From Diadema setosum (taxonomy: Eukaryota > Echinodermata > Echinoidea > Diadematoida > Diadematidae): DNA of 64,000 bases. The stretch spans positions 15,848,149 to 15,912,148 of the forward strand of contig NC_092699.1 of assembly GCF_964275005.1 (NCBI RefSeq). The letters are read 5' to 3'. How positions within the stretch are numbered: position 1 is the first letter of the stretch; each line of letters opens with the position of its first letter. Position numbers and translations under genes: made by a program. Under the pieces are notes generated by a model. The model searched no databases. It was not told where the DNA came from and was given only the letters and a program-made list of their open reading frames with translations. This document shows positions 23,131-34,870 of this stretch, one piece after another.

Positions 23131-23433
23131 TTCTTATATATCGTCGACGACCATCCGAACCGTCGTATATGTCAAAATTCAGTAAATTTTTCGAATTTCA
23201 GATTTTGCCGTTTTAAGAAAGCCCAGCACACACTCTTTCTACTCACAAAATTTTGAAACCGGATTTTGTGTTTTTAACAGAGAAATTTGATATACGTCAT
23301 TTTGCCTGAACGCGAATTGGCTAAAGGCGTTCATCCGAACCGACGTATCGCTATACGTCGGTTCGGGTGGCCGCGAAACGTCGAGTCGCGTTCAGAGAAG
23401 GTGTCGTATCGCCAGAACTGGCAGAAGCAGACG

Positions 23434-23465
23434 ATGGAGCGCCAACCAGACCCTCCCCAGGACCG
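23434..23465 (+). CDS. Element gene, exon 1 (first 11 codons)
   Basis: The ATG at 23434 in a good context (GACGATGG) encodes MERQPDPPQDR, with the last codon split before GTGAGT at 23466 (phase 2). Joining to the acceptor at 24740 completes the Arg codon and continues in an open frame, which supports the junction. The transcription start is presumably within the left terminal region. Confidence 0.5.
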
Positions 23466-24740
23466 GTGAGTTTTATAATGAGTAGCTATGAAATCATGCA
23501 ATTTCAAATAAAATGAACATACCCAAGCAAGTTCTATCCGTAAGATTGTTACTTGTCAAGATAAATATGCAGATTGTCGTGGGTTTTTCAAAATATTTCG
23601 TCGCGTTGGTAGGTGTAGTCCTGTGTATAGATAAACATGTGGGTACAAAGGCAGGGATACTCTAGTAGGGTTTAAATCATAGACCCTTTTGTAGTCTAGA
23701 AAACAACGTTCACAATGATCTCGTTGAATTGGCTTTATGTGCTTATGGTGCATATATGGACCTCATACGTAGTGGGTGTGGGCAATGCCAAACTGTTAAC
23801 ACTTCAGGGTGAATTGTTTGGGAATTACCACACAAAAAGTACGAGATTACTAAGACGAGTCCAACATTCACAAGTTACGTATAGTCACAGCCAACAATTT
23901 AGAGCCGCTAATCGCTGGTTCATCATTTAGTGTAGGGCCCTAGAGTTCTGATGATAGGTTCTCCTTACTTATAACATGTATTTATGGCCGATTGAGCCCC
24001 AAGCTTGCAAACACACACAAAGAAAAACACCCAAATCTGAGTGTAATGTATCTCATGTGAATTTGCCAATGTACACTGTAAGCCAAGGATCTAGTAGTAG
24101 TATTAAAGTAGGGCCTATACTGGCTATAGTGAAAATGAATGATTTTACCAACGTCTGTAAATTTATCTGATACTAGGATTCCTAGTACTCTAGGAGTAGG
24201 ATTAGATTATGCTGGCCCTTAAATACATGTGTGTTGTTCAGAGATCTAGCCAACTGCAAATGCTTTGTACCGTACCGTTACTGAGTATGAATTTTTATCG
24301 CATGCATTTTTATGTCGCTGTGAGTGCCAAGTCTCCATAATATTGAAATCACTGCAATGAAGGCTTTAGTGTGTTAAGAGGCCAGAGAGCAGTACTTGAG
24401 TGAGCCCCTCCTGTGATATCTTATAGTAATACGCTGATGTTCCACTACAATTAAAATACATGTATATAATTGAGGTCTAAATGCAATGTTCCAATTGTCA
24501 GATCTAGCCTTGCTAGGCTATAGGTGCCCACACATTCTAGAGAGTAGTTTTGCAGTACCATATGCACAGGGAATCTTCGCCCTCTATCCGTCTATAATAT
24601 GAGTTGAATTGTACTTTGGCATTTTTATGATCAATGTAAAAATAGACCACTAAATAGGCTTGCGGTAAAACATTTCTGCTAGAATTAAAAATATTTTTTA
24701 ATACACTTGTAGTGAATGTTTTGGTTTTTGTTTGTTACAG

Positions 24741-25037
24741 GTCTTTGTCCTCAGAGAAACCAACAGATGTTGAAGTCCTTTGGGACAAAGATAGTACGAG
24801 GAATTCCATAGCTGTTGATCAGCTGAAATTCAGGAAGGGCATGCTTCCCACGACTTGGAGTTTGTGTGTCAATGCGATGGCACAGGAAACTGTGGAAAGG
24901 CACAATTACTGCTGTGTATGGGGGAGAGAATTCTGAAAGCAGTAGCGATGATGGAAACACAAGCACCGCAGACAGCAGTGACGAAGATGATACTTCTGAT
25001 TATGGCGATGATGACAACATTTACCTGGCGAAATTAG
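24741..25037 (+). CDS. Element gene, exon 2 (SH3-fold-like part and acidic tail, frameshifted)
   Basis: After the TTTGTTACAG acceptor the frame reads SLSSEKPTDVEVLWDKD and then NSIAVDQLKFRKGMLP. Protein-like sequence then moves to the next frame: LGVCVSMRWHRKLWKGTITA, followed by VYGGEN and a Ser/Asp/Glu-rich stretch ending NIYLAKLG before GTAAGA. A one- or two-base indel near 24850 therefore breaks this copy. The V-x-V-x-W ... G-x-V-x-x-x-W-x-x-x-x-W-K-G-T-I-x-x-V pattern resembles Tudor or other SH3-fold chromatin modules, but that is a guess from shape. Exit phase is 1, matching the repeated exons that follow. Confidence 0.5.
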
Positions 25038-25885
25038 GTAAGATTGTGCGCACACAAATGAATACATACTTGTAGTAAAAAGTATGGACAGTATACAGTG
25101 TGTGTGTTTATTCAATGCCTCTAATAACTTCGTAACTGTGCTGTAATGTTAGAAGTAGCTTACTCCATACTGTATGAATGCATTTAAGTAGTGCCTGGTA
25201 TACGTGTATTACATTTTCATGGTGTCAACTCATATACAGCACAACCTGATATACCATGTTTTCACAATAAAGACATGAGCGTGTACTTATGTAGCCTTAA
25301 TTCATGTTCATTTGTGTTATGCCTACAAAAAAAAAAAAAAAAACTTTAATGAACAGATTAGACCTTCTATCAGTATCTTTTCTTTTTCTGTGTCACATCT
25401 GCTTGTATTTTGTGTTTCAGTCACTTTTTCCAATTTCATAATGCCCTTGTTTTGCTGCAAAACTGAAGATCTATGTGTGTAACCAGCAAGGCTGAGTTTA
25501 AAAAATTTTGACTTCCTGACCCCATTCCGGTGCCCTATGCGTAACAAAAGAGTTTGTAAGCCTATCAGCAAATGCTATTTTTGTGCCTCACTTCTAATGA
25601 TGTTTTTGTATTCTTCATAAGTACATGCAATTGACTGTGGAAAGAGGATGCATGTACCGCTTGACTGCTTTTGCATTTAATGCAGATCACCAGTCTGTTT
25701 GATCTCTGCTGATGGGCAAAAATAAAAACTCTTTTTTTGTGGACATTTACATAGGGCTATCTGAAAAATGTGGTATTCAAAGGTTAATCTTGATAAAAAC
25801 AAAAATAGATTCAACTTTTAAAAAATTAAGATAGTAACAGTGAAAAATATATGCACTATGTGTATTTTGTTTTCCTCATTTATAG

Positions 25886-26005
25886 TTGCCATAAAAAAGG
25901 ACATCAGCTGCATTCCAGAGATACCAAAGCTAGCATTGAACAGTGAAGGAGCACCGTTAGATCCATCCCAGCAGAATGTCAGCTCTGACCAACTTCTTCT
26001 CAATG
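25886..26005 (+). CDS. Element gene, repeated exon R1
   Basis: Forty codons, phase 1 both ends, TTTATAG acceptor and GTGAGT donor. It encodes VAIKKDISCIPEIPKLAL, then NSEGAPLDPSQQNVSSDQLL and LNG. It belongs to the series R1-R6 sharing I-x-K-D-x-x-C-x-x-x-I-P ... S-Q-Q-N-V-S-S-D-Q-L. No known domain; Pro, Ser and Gln content suggests a flexible segment. Confidence 0.55.
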
Positions 26006-26238
26006 GTGAGTGTTTGTAAAGCCTTAATCTTGTTCAAAAACCCAAGTAGATATGGTTGATTCAATCTTGTTGGAATATCAATTAGTAATCTGGATTAAAT
26101 TATGCTATTGCTGTCATATAATAGCAAATAAAAAGAATGACATCAACTATACACAAGCAAAGAATGTAGCATCCTGGCTAACATGTACCAGTATTATTTG
26201 CAGTTGTCAGAGGTGGGTCAAGGAATTCTGTAAATTGG

Positions 26239-26252
26239 GGGGGGGGGGGGGG
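26239..26252. repeat. G-run in the unit intron
   Basis: A guanine tract placed between AATTCTGTAAATT and ACCACACGCACGTC. Comparable tracts occupy the same place at about 27367-27385, 28219-28242, 28814-28825 and 30167-30178. Confidence 0.6.
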
Positions 26253-26465
26253 ACCACACGCACGTCTGCCAGTTTTTCTCTGTTTCTTTTTTGTTTAAAA
26301 AAAGGGCATCTTAAACCCCATGTGTCCCCGCATGGATCCACCATGGGTTGTAATCTGGATGACAAAGAAATTATAAAGTCAATCTTTCAATAAATATGAT
26401 GGAAACAAATTAAATGTTTATGCACCATGTGTATTTGTTTTTCTTTTTGTTTTCTTCATTTCCAG

Positions 26466-26579
26466 TTGGCATCACCAAGGACATGGACTGCATTCAAGGG
26501 ATACCAATGCCACAATTGAACAACGAAGCACCCGCAGTTTCATCCCAGCAAAATGTCAGCTCTGACCAACTTGTCACTG
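26466..26579 (+). CDS. Element gene, repeated exon R2
   Basis: Thirty-eight codons, phase 1 both ends. VGITKDMDCIQGIPMPQL, then NNEAPAVSSQQNVSSDQLVT and G. Open and in frame. R2, R4, R5 and R6 share the TKDMDC or TKNMDR variant, R1 and R3 the KKDISC variant. R1 and R2 with their introns therefore form a two-exon unit that was duplicated as a block. Confidence 0.55.
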
Positions 26580-27875
26580 GTGAGTGCTTGTAAAGCCTTA
26601 AAGGTAGGGAATCCCATTTGCATGCCCTAAATGAAGAGTTGTATAAATACAGTGGTATGTTGAAGAGAGTATCATTTTAGAAACTCCCATAAAGTTTTGA
26701 AAGTGGAAGGTAACATTTAGTACATTTTTAGTGACTGTTAGATTTTGAATTGAATTTTTTTTTCGGGGCTCACCGTAAATTCCAGTACATTACTAGGCTA
26801 CTTTTGCAGACCCATGCATTGCATGTGTGTCCATCATGTATATTTGTGAAGAAATTTCATCAAAACTTACAAACATTTCTATATACATTCTTGCCACACA
26901 CTCTATATGTTATTACATCAGCTCTTATACTTTTAGATTTGTGTTTATAGATTCAGAAGACAGCAACAAAAAGGCTTAAGTGTGGCTGACACACAGAACT
27001 ACTGAGTAGTTGAGTTTTGTGCATTATTCAAATTGTAGATAACTGTTGACTTCCAAATTTCTCAGCAGTGGCCTAAACAAGTCCCCTGAGGTTCATATTT
27101 AATGTTTTCTACATTTTGGGAGGTCTGTAAAAGGTATCCCCTACCTTTAATCTTGTTGGGAAACCCGACCAGATATAGCTGCATTAATCTTGTTGGAATA
27201 TCCATTAGTAATTAAGATGAAATGATGCTATTGCTGTCTTATACACTTTAATAGCAATTAAAAAGGATCACATAAACTACACACAAGCAAAGAGTGTAGT
27301 ATCCCGGCTACAATGTACCAGTGTTTTTTTCAGTTGTCAGGGGTGGGTCCAGGAATTCTATGAAGTTGGGGGGGGGGGGGGGGGGACCACATGCATGTCC
27401 TCCAGTTTTTCTGTTCATTTCTTTTGTTTAAAAAAAAGACAAAAATAAAGGGTGTCTTACACCTGATGTGCTCCACATGAATCAACCACTGGTTGCAATC
27501 TGGATGTCATGTTATCCTTCTTTTCATGTTGTAGCAAATGGCTAACACACAACTGGAGAATGTAGCTTGTCTGCCAATTGTACCTGGACCTTCCAAGCAG
27601 AGTGATATTTAATCTATGAGCAATTCTCAAATGAGGATGCATGTACCGTTTGACTACTTTCACATTAATGCAGATCACCAATCTGTCCGATCTCTGCTGA
27701 TGGGCAAAAAATACCCTCTTGTTTGTGGACATTTAAATAGGGCTTTCTGAAAATTGTGGTATTAAAAGGTTAATCTTAATATTTAAAAAGAAGATAAATT
27801 CAATCTTAAAAAAAAATCACATAGAAACAATAAAATAAACATAGGCTATGTTTATTTTGTTTTCCTCATTTACAG

Positions 27876-27992
27876 TTGGCATCAAAAAAGACATCAGCTG
27901 CCTTCCTGAGATACCAATGCTAGTATTGAACAATGAAGGAGCACTGTCAGATTCACCCCAGCAGAATGTCAGCTCTGACCAACTTCTCAATG
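27876..27992 (+). CDS. Element gene, repeated exon R3
   Basis: Thirty-nine codons, phase 1 both ends, TTTACAG acceptor and GTGAGT donor. VGIKKDISCLPEIPMLVL, then NNEGALSDSPQQNVSSDQLL and NG. Open; closest to R1. Confidence 0.55.
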
Positions 27993-28459
27993 GTGAGTGT
28001 TAGTACCGCCTTAAACCTTGTTGGGAAACCCAACCAGATATTGCTGAATCAATCTTGTTGGAATATCAATTACCGGTAGTAATCCAGATGAAATGATGCT
28101 ATTGTTGCTATATAATAGCAAATAAAAAGAATGACATCAACTATACACAAGCATAGAATGAAGCACCCTGGCTACCTTGTACCAGTATTATTTGCAGTTG
28201 TCAAGGAATTCTGCAAATGGGGGGGGGGGGGGGGGGGGGGGGACCACACGCACGTCCTCCAGTTTTTCTCTGTTCATTTTTTTGTTTTAAAAAAAAAGGC
28301 ATCTTAAACCCCATGTGTCCCCGCATGGATCCACCATGGGTTGTAATCTTGATGGCAAAGAAATGATAAAGTCAATCTTCCAATAAATATGATTTTACAA
28401 AATGTAGTACTTATGCACCATGTGTATCTTGTTTTTCTTTTTGTTTTCTTCATTTCCAG

Positions 28460-28583
28460 TTGGCATCACCAAGGACATGGACTGCATTCATGAGATACCA
28501 ATACACACTTTGTACCAGAATGAACAACGAAGCACCATCAGATCCATCCCAGCAAAATGTCAGCCCGTACCAACTTCTCACTG
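28460..28583 (+). pseudogene. Element gene, repeated exon R4 (out of frame)
   Basis: The splice sites are intact (TTTCCAG and GTGAGT) but the exon is 124 bases against 114 in R2. An insertion after ATACCAATAC plus a missing T in GAATTGAAC shift the frame, so it no longer encodes the SQQNVSSDQL end. Confidence 0.5.
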
Positions 28584-29312
28584 GTGAGTGTTTGCAAAGC
28601 CTTAATCTTGTTGGGAAATCCAACCAGATATTGCTGCATTAATCTTGTTGGAATATCCATTGGTAATTAAGATTAAATGATGCTGTCTTATACACTTTAA
28701 TAGCAATTAAAAAGGATGACATAAACTACACACAAGCAAAGAATGTAGCATCCTGGCTACCATGTACCAGTGTTTGTGTTGTCAGGGGTGGGTCCAGGAA
28801 TTCTGTGAAAGTTGGGGGGGGGGGGACCACACGCACGTCCTCCAGTTTTTCTGTTTATTTCTTTTGTTAAAAAAAGACAAAAATAAAGGGTATCTTACAC
28901 CTGATGTGCCCCACATGAATCAACCACTGGTTGCAATCTGGATGTCATGTTATCCTTCTTGTCATATTGTACCAAATGGCTAACACACAACTGGAGAATG
29001 TAGCTTGTCTGCCAATTGTACCTGGACCTTCCAAGCAGAGTGATAATTTATGAGCAATTTTCAAATGAGGATGCATGTACGTTTGACTGCTTTGCATTGA
29101 TGCAGATCACCAATCTGTCCGATCTCTGCTGGGCGAAAAAAAAAAATCTTGTTTGTGGACATTTACAAAGGGCTACCTGAAAATTGTGCTATTAAAAGGT
29201 TAATCTTAGTAAAAGAAATTATAAAGTCAATCTTTCAATAAATATGATGGAAACAAATAAAATGTTTGTGCACCATGTGTATTTGTTTTTCTTTTTGTTT
29301 CTTCATTTCCAG

Positions 29313-29425
29313 TTGGCATCACCAAGGATATGGACTGCATTCAAGAGATACCAATGCTAGTATTGAACAATGAAGCACCGTCAGATCCATCCCGCAGAAT
29401 TTCATCTCTGACCAACTTCTCACTG
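29313..29425 (+). pseudogene. Element gene, repeated exon R5 (one base short)
   Basis: Intact acceptor and donor, but 113 bases. The CATCCCGCAGAATTTC stretch lacks a base present in R2 and R6 (CATCCCAGCAAAATG), shifting the frame past that point. The first part reads VGITKDMDCIQEIPMLVL. Confidence 0.5.
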
Positions 29426-29447
29426 GTGAGTGTTTGTAAAGCACTTA

Positions 29448-29955
29448 ACTCTTTATGTGCCACGGTGGAAACCCCCTGTGTGCCACATTATTCTGAGACA
29501 GGAAGGTAGTCATGCTTTGAGAAAGAATTCTGTTTTTCCAATTCCTATAACTTTTACAAATTTTTGTTAAGATGGGCATAATAGCTGGCAAAGGAATGCC
29601 AAGCTTTGTTTCGATATAAATTGTATGACGAATCTTTTTTCAATTTTTCTGTTGAATGACCATGGCACTTGCTACATTACTGTAAAGGCATGACTTTTGC
29701 ACATAAAACTGTAAGAGTAACTTAGAATGTACGAGCAATTCTATTTGGGAACACCGCTTGTATAGTCAATCACCACATAGAATGCAAGTCGTACAGAGAG
29801 GAACAAAAGCACGAGAAACGCTTTCATTGTGCTGCGGGATTAGCAGTGATTAGTGATCTATCGATTGGTTTTGGCGGCTTTGTTTGTTGAGCAGAATATG
29901 CGAAGTTGGCACGCCGTCGACTGAGTCCGACGTGCGAACGTGGCACATAAAGAGT
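29448..29955. mobile_element. MITE, ACTCTTTATGTGCCACG termini
   Basis: Inverted ends ACTCTTTATGTGCCACG and CGTGGCACATAAAGAGT, inserted in the intron after R5. The homologous introns after R1-R4 lack it and read straight through (GTAAAGCCTTAATCTTG). Non-coding, 508 bp. Confidence 0.7.
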
Positions 29956-30415
29956 CAATCTAATCGGGAAACCCAACCAGATATTGCTGACTCAATCTTG
30001 TTGGAATAACCATTAGTAATCCGGAATAAATGATGCTATTGCTGTCATATGATGACAAATAAAAAGGATGATATCAACTATACACAAGCATAGAATGTAG
30101 CATCCTTCTTTTTTTTTTTTTTGCAGTTGTCGGGGGTGGGTCCAGGAATTCTGTAAAGTGTGTGTGTGGGGGGGGGGGACCACACGCACGTCCTCCAGTT
30201 TATTCTGTTGATTTTTTGTTCAAAAAAACAAAAACAATAAGGGCATCTTACACCCCATATGTCCACGCATGGATCCACCATGAGTTGTAAGCTGGATGAC
30301 ATCTTGTCCTTTCAAAGAAATGATAAATTCAGTCTTTTAATAAATATGATGAAACAAATGTAATATTTATGCACCATGTGTATCTTGTTTTCTTTTTTGT
30401 TTTCTTCATTTCCAG

Positions 30416-30669
30416 TTGGCATCACCAAGAACATGGACCGCATTCATGAGATACCAATACCAGAATTGAACAACGAAGCACCATCAGATCCATCCCAGCA
30501 AAATGTCAGCTCTGACCAACTTCTCACTAATTATTGCTTGTCTATGGTGCCTACAGTTGTTTGTGCATGCAAAAGCAATTTAGTCTATGTATTCAAATTT
30601 TTGATAATTTATCACTCCGCACTATCTCCCCACCACTATTCGCCATGTTATGATTTGTCTATTCTATAG
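30416..30669 (+). CDS. Element gene, last repeated exon R6 reading to a stop
   Basis: The first 38 codons are repeat-like (VGITKNMDRIHEIPIPEL ... SSDQLLT). Where the other copies have the donor GGTGAGTG, this one has AATTATTG, so the frame runs on to a stop at 30667-30669. Either this is the natural terminal exon or a donor has been lost. AATAAA-type signals occur downstream (for example near 31293). Confidence 0.45.
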
Positions 30670-32440
30670 CTATTAAATATTCTATGATATCATAATAAGC
30701 TTTGATATTTCTTTAACAATAATTGTCATATTTTTTCATGTGAGAGATGTACATGTAACAGCTTTATTCCTCCTTCCAAATGTGATTTGATTTCTGAAGG
30801 ACCGTTGCGTAGATATTACTGTTATATCGAAATGAAAGTACAATCACAAACATGCACATAATAACAACTCAAATCATACAATGTACTTTTTTTTCAGCCC
30901 TAAGACCTGAGTTATTAGAGATTCACTAGTATTAGGAGGAAGTTGGCCTTCTGCTTTAAGCCATTTCCATCTGATGAATGTTTCAGAATGTTTTTCAATA
31001 TAAACTGTATTGTGTACAATTTTCTCATGTTAAAATCGGTTTAACAATTGATTTAGATCAATATCTATTAAACCAAAGACATTTTGATTTGTACATTTAA
31101 AAATGTTCGAGGAAATGTAACCATTGTATTAAAGGACATGATCATTATCACTGAATTTAAATCAATATTTATTTTACCACAGACATCTTGATCATTCTGT
31201 AAATTCAAAAATTTTTAATGAAATTTTACCATTGTATTTAAGGACATGTTCAATCCTTTTCTTTTCTTTTTGGATGTGAGATATGGATTTTGAAATAAAT
31301 ATTGCTGCATTTTAATGCAGCCTTGTCTCAAGACTCACTTTCTTTGTTTTGTTTTGTTTTTCTCTTATATGTACTGTGATCTCATTATCATGAGGAAATC
31401 ATAATATTATGCACACTAAAATGTCAGCATATATAATTGGAAGTGAAATGATATTCATAGTACTACTTGAATATCATTTAAGTCTGTAGGACAATACACC
31501 TTTTATTATTTGTGTGAACAAGTACAATCCATGTTTGTGTGTGTGGATGTTTCTGCGTAGAAAATCAATTTGCATCTGTTTCAGAGTCCTGAACGTATAT
31601 ATATATATATGTATACTCGTATATATATAAAAAACAATAATGTGAGACAGACGTGTGGCTAAGTAAATTTTTTGCTTGTTATTTCTGATGAGCAAGCTGA
31701 TAATTGAGTTTTACCCAACTGAATGATCATGAATTATGTCTGCCATGCATGTGAGCTGTAAAAGAAAATCTTTATTCATGGGTTAAAATGTACAGTATTC
31801 ATCATGGCAGCTTAGAAAGAATGAAAGTTAGGTCATTACAGTCATGATTGCGGCATGAATTATCACAAAGAATAGCAAGGCTTGGATGTGTGATTTTTGT
31901 TTTTGTTTACAGTATTGGAGAGTGGGAGAGATGGTTAAAGCGTGGCAAGGGAAAGAGAAGAGGTGGAGGAGAGCAGTGAGAAGATGAAATGAGAGGAAAA
32001 AGAAGAGGCAGGCTGCAATGAAAAAACAATAATTCCATAGGCCCCACCTCTTTCACAATACATGTATAACCACTTTTTGCGTGATACAGTAATTAGATAC
32101 AAACTGATCAAAGATAATGTGTCCTTAACATGGAGTGGGTTTTTTGATTGTTTGTCTGTTTGTTTTTTACATCAAAGGAACTCTCGTCTGATGCCTGAAG
32201 CGTAATTCATGTCAAAAAACAAAACAAAACAAAACAAACAAAAAATCTGCACAGGAACCTCCCCCTCCCCTACCAGTGTTTCATCATGCATGCCAAAACT
32301 AGACCTTGGACGTATTTGTACTACATCTTATGAAATTATGACACAGAATAGTTGCATTCACACAACAATATGCGCGAAATCACTCGTTTTACAGATAAAT
32401 ACCACGTAACCATGCATATCGCATAGATGCGCGTGTTATA
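30670..32440. other. 3' part of the 9.7-kb element, non-coding
   Basis: AT-rich DNA with a TA microsatellite (about 31595-31630), a repeated phrase around 31055-31240 (ATCAATATTTATT-like and GACATNTTGAT, two copies) and A/C runs near 32215-32240. No gene recognised. Confidence 0.4.
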
Positions 32441-32446
32441 AGAATA

Positions 32447-32570
32447 GGATACGTCGGTTCGGAGATCGCACTTTCGGTACGCGCGTTCAGCAAACTGACG
32501 TATCACCCCGATACGTCAGTTCGGATGACCGCGCGTACTGAGAGTGCGATCTCCGAACCGTCGTATACCT
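32447..32570. repeat. Palindrome of the element's subterminal motif
   Basis: ATACGTCGGTTCGGAGATCG (32450) pairs with CGATCTCCGAACCGTCGTAT (about 32566). TACGCGCGTTCA pairs with its mirror inside. The same CGTCGGTTCGG words make up the outer termini and the left subterminal patch. Confidence 0.6.
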
Positions 32571-32839
32571 GTTTTTCGACTCTTCCTGTGCGGAGGCCTT
32601 TCTTTTTGTGAACGTAGCATTAGTTTTATTCATACATGATTTTAAATACATATATTATACGAATCGTCTGGAATTTGCCTTTCTTTTCATATAAAAAGAC
32701 CGGGAATAAAAGCAAGAAATTTCTTTACACTAGACTTCAAAGGACCCCCAAACTTCAAACGCGTTTTTCTCGAAAACGTGTTCTCGCACACCGCTGACAG
32801 ATACGACGGTTCGGATGGTCGCCGACGATATATACTATA

Positions 32840-33735
32840 GGCTACGATAGAAGAGGGGGCCATTATTGAATTGCAAGGAAAGTAGCAATCAGTTTCCCAA
32901 TGACCTGCGCCACCTGCCTGATAGTAGGGTTCTGTTTCCCTAGTAATTCCTCACATACTGCCCTGATATTTTGACATTTCTCATGAGGGAGCGTTATGGT
33001 CATGCTTTCCGAATCCAAGATAAGCCCCAAGAATTAGGAGCCGTTGCTGAAGAACTAGGATAGATTTCTCTGAATGAATAACAAAACCAAGATCAGAGAG
33101 CAGTTCTGTGGTTGCTTGCACCGCTTTAGTGCTTGTGATTCAGTTTCACCAATTATGAGTGTCATCTAAATACCCCACAACCAGGTGGCCTGCCTGTCTC
33201 AGTTTTGAGAACACCGGCTTCATAAGTTGGTGAAGAGTCTATAAGGCGCTGTACTGCATGAGGCCATTGGGGAGTACCCTAAATTGCCAACATTTCCCTT
33301 GCCAGACAAATCCCAAATACTTGCGATGTGAGGGGTGAATAGGGACAGAGTAATTGGCATCTCGAAGGTTGACTGAGGCAAGGTAACAACCAAGGGTTGT
33401 AGCTGTATGGATGTTATCCATTATGAAATGCTGTACATTCAGACTGTCATTTAGGTCCGATAAATCTAAGATCAGGCGTATGTCCCCATTTTTCTTTGGG
33501 CGTGTAAAAATATTGGACACAAATTCTCCTGCCACATGTTGGCATTCTTCGATGACGCCTTTCTCGCCCATTTTCGAATTTCAATGTCAATCTTGCTCTC
33601 CTCAGCATTACCCACTCTGTAGTGGTAAGGCGGTTTACCTCTGCGAGGTGGGATATTCGCCTCTTGAAATTCAAGTTTGTAACCGCTAATTGCATCAAGT
33701 ACTAGGTGTTTAAAAAAAACAAACGTTTCCCCACT
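32840..33735 (-). pseudogene. DIRS reverse transcriptase region (fossil)
   Basis: Legible blocks include FVSNIFTRPKKNGDIRLILD, LSDLNDSLNVQHFIMDNIHT, HRKYLGFVWQGKCWQFRVLP and a following NGL. These are the conserved N-terminal RT motifs (P-K-K-x-G-x-x-R-L-I-L-D-L; F-x-W-x-G-x-x-W-x-F-x-x-L-P-x-G-L) as in DIRS elements. Broken; the insertion at 23135-32836 separates it from the RNase H part. Confidence 0.8.
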
Positions 33736-34870
33736 TTTCCAATTCATAAACTATATATCAGATAACACTGTCATTGATATGAGTAATAGCTGAATAGTGT
33801 ACAATTTGGTCGGAGGTGGTTTGAATATGAAAGCATAAATCAGATTCATGAAATCCATGATTAATTTCACAGTTAGGTTCCAGATTTTGCTCTATTTTCA
33901 ACCCTCTGTACAAAATTTCACTTTGCACAGGGGTCAATGGGTGTGCATGGGAGTGTGTGGTTAACACCCTGACAATGGTCCTAAACAATGGTTAGGGTTT
34001 GAATGCTTCATTATTTATTCATGAGAAATTCCCTTATCACAACTAGTCTTTATTCAGCCTCTGGCAGTATCTGTGTAAAGTCAAACGCCTACCGATACTG
34101 TCGTTGGGTCTCGACAGTGCTCTCCCTACTTCTGAAAAACGAAATTACAATGAATACCTTCTGTTCTATCGTAAGCATGGTGACAGGAAGCAAAGAAAAT
34201 CAATTAGAGTATACACTTGTGTAAATGGAGCCTTAAATAAATCTACTGTGAAACATATTGCCCCAATGATAAATGCTGCTGAACTCTTTACCAAAAATGA
34301 TTTCTTTTTATCAAAAGGCGAAAAATTTGTCAGACTATTTAATTAGTAGACAGTTGTATCAAAATGAGGAACTTTAGATCATTTATGCTTATTTATATCC
34401 CAAATTTAGTGATATGTGAAGCAAAAATTGAAAATGATTGCCAGCTGGAATGGAATGTGGTGTTTGCAATCACATGGAAACATGTGCTTCCTTTTTCCAT
34501 GTGCATGCATTTTACCCTTTACCGTGCATGAATCCAGACTAGCAGTGCCCAGGGCAATCCACATGAATTTTGATTAAGCATTCATGTGCCTGGGAGCTAG
34601 AGACTGACGCCTAGTCAACAGGTGGTTAAGGCATGTCCATTGTTCAGGGCCATTGTCAGCGCACACTCACATACACATCATTGGTTCCTGTGCAAGGTTC
34701 AATTTTTGTACAGAGGGTTAAAATTTGACCAAACTCTGAAACCTTATTTAAAAATCAATCTTAGATTTAATGAAACTGATTCATGCTTTCACATTCAAAT
34801 CACCTCCAACCAAATTGTACACTATTCAGCTATTATTTATATCAATGACAGTTTTATCGGATGAATAGTT
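33735..34870. mobile_element. 1.1-kb inverted-repeat element inside the DIRS copy
   Basis: The ~260-bp left arm (33735-34000) is mirrored by the right arm (34615-34870). Paired words include AATAGCTGAATAGTGTACAA with TTGTACACTATTCAGCTATT, and CCCTCTGTACAAAAT with its complement. The middle (34104-34346) has an 80-codon frame without a known domain. It lies between the RT and gag-like regions of the DIRS copy. Confidence 0.6.

Larger units (their letters stand above)
23135..32836 (+). mobile_element. 9.7-kb inverted-repeat DNA element carrying a spliced gene
   Basis: The left end TATATATCGTCGACGACC, then ATCCGAACCGTCGTAT, is mirrored at the right end (32785-32836). It lies between two consecutive parts of the DIRS reverse transcriptase/RNase H region, which proves insertion into that element. 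The motif ATACGTCGGTTCGG recurs near both termini (about 23340-23370 and 32450-32570), as subterminal binding sites often do. No transposase is recognisable. Instead the interior holds a plus-strand multi-exon gene (23434 to 30669). Either this is an unfamiliar autonomous family or a non-autonomous one that has captured a cellular gene. Confidence 0.65.

Noticed and set aside
23135-32836. Polinton/Maverick identity for the 9.7-kb element
   Set aside because: No DNA polymerase, integrase, ATPase or capsid-type sequence is visible, the ends do not fit, and the size is below the usual range.
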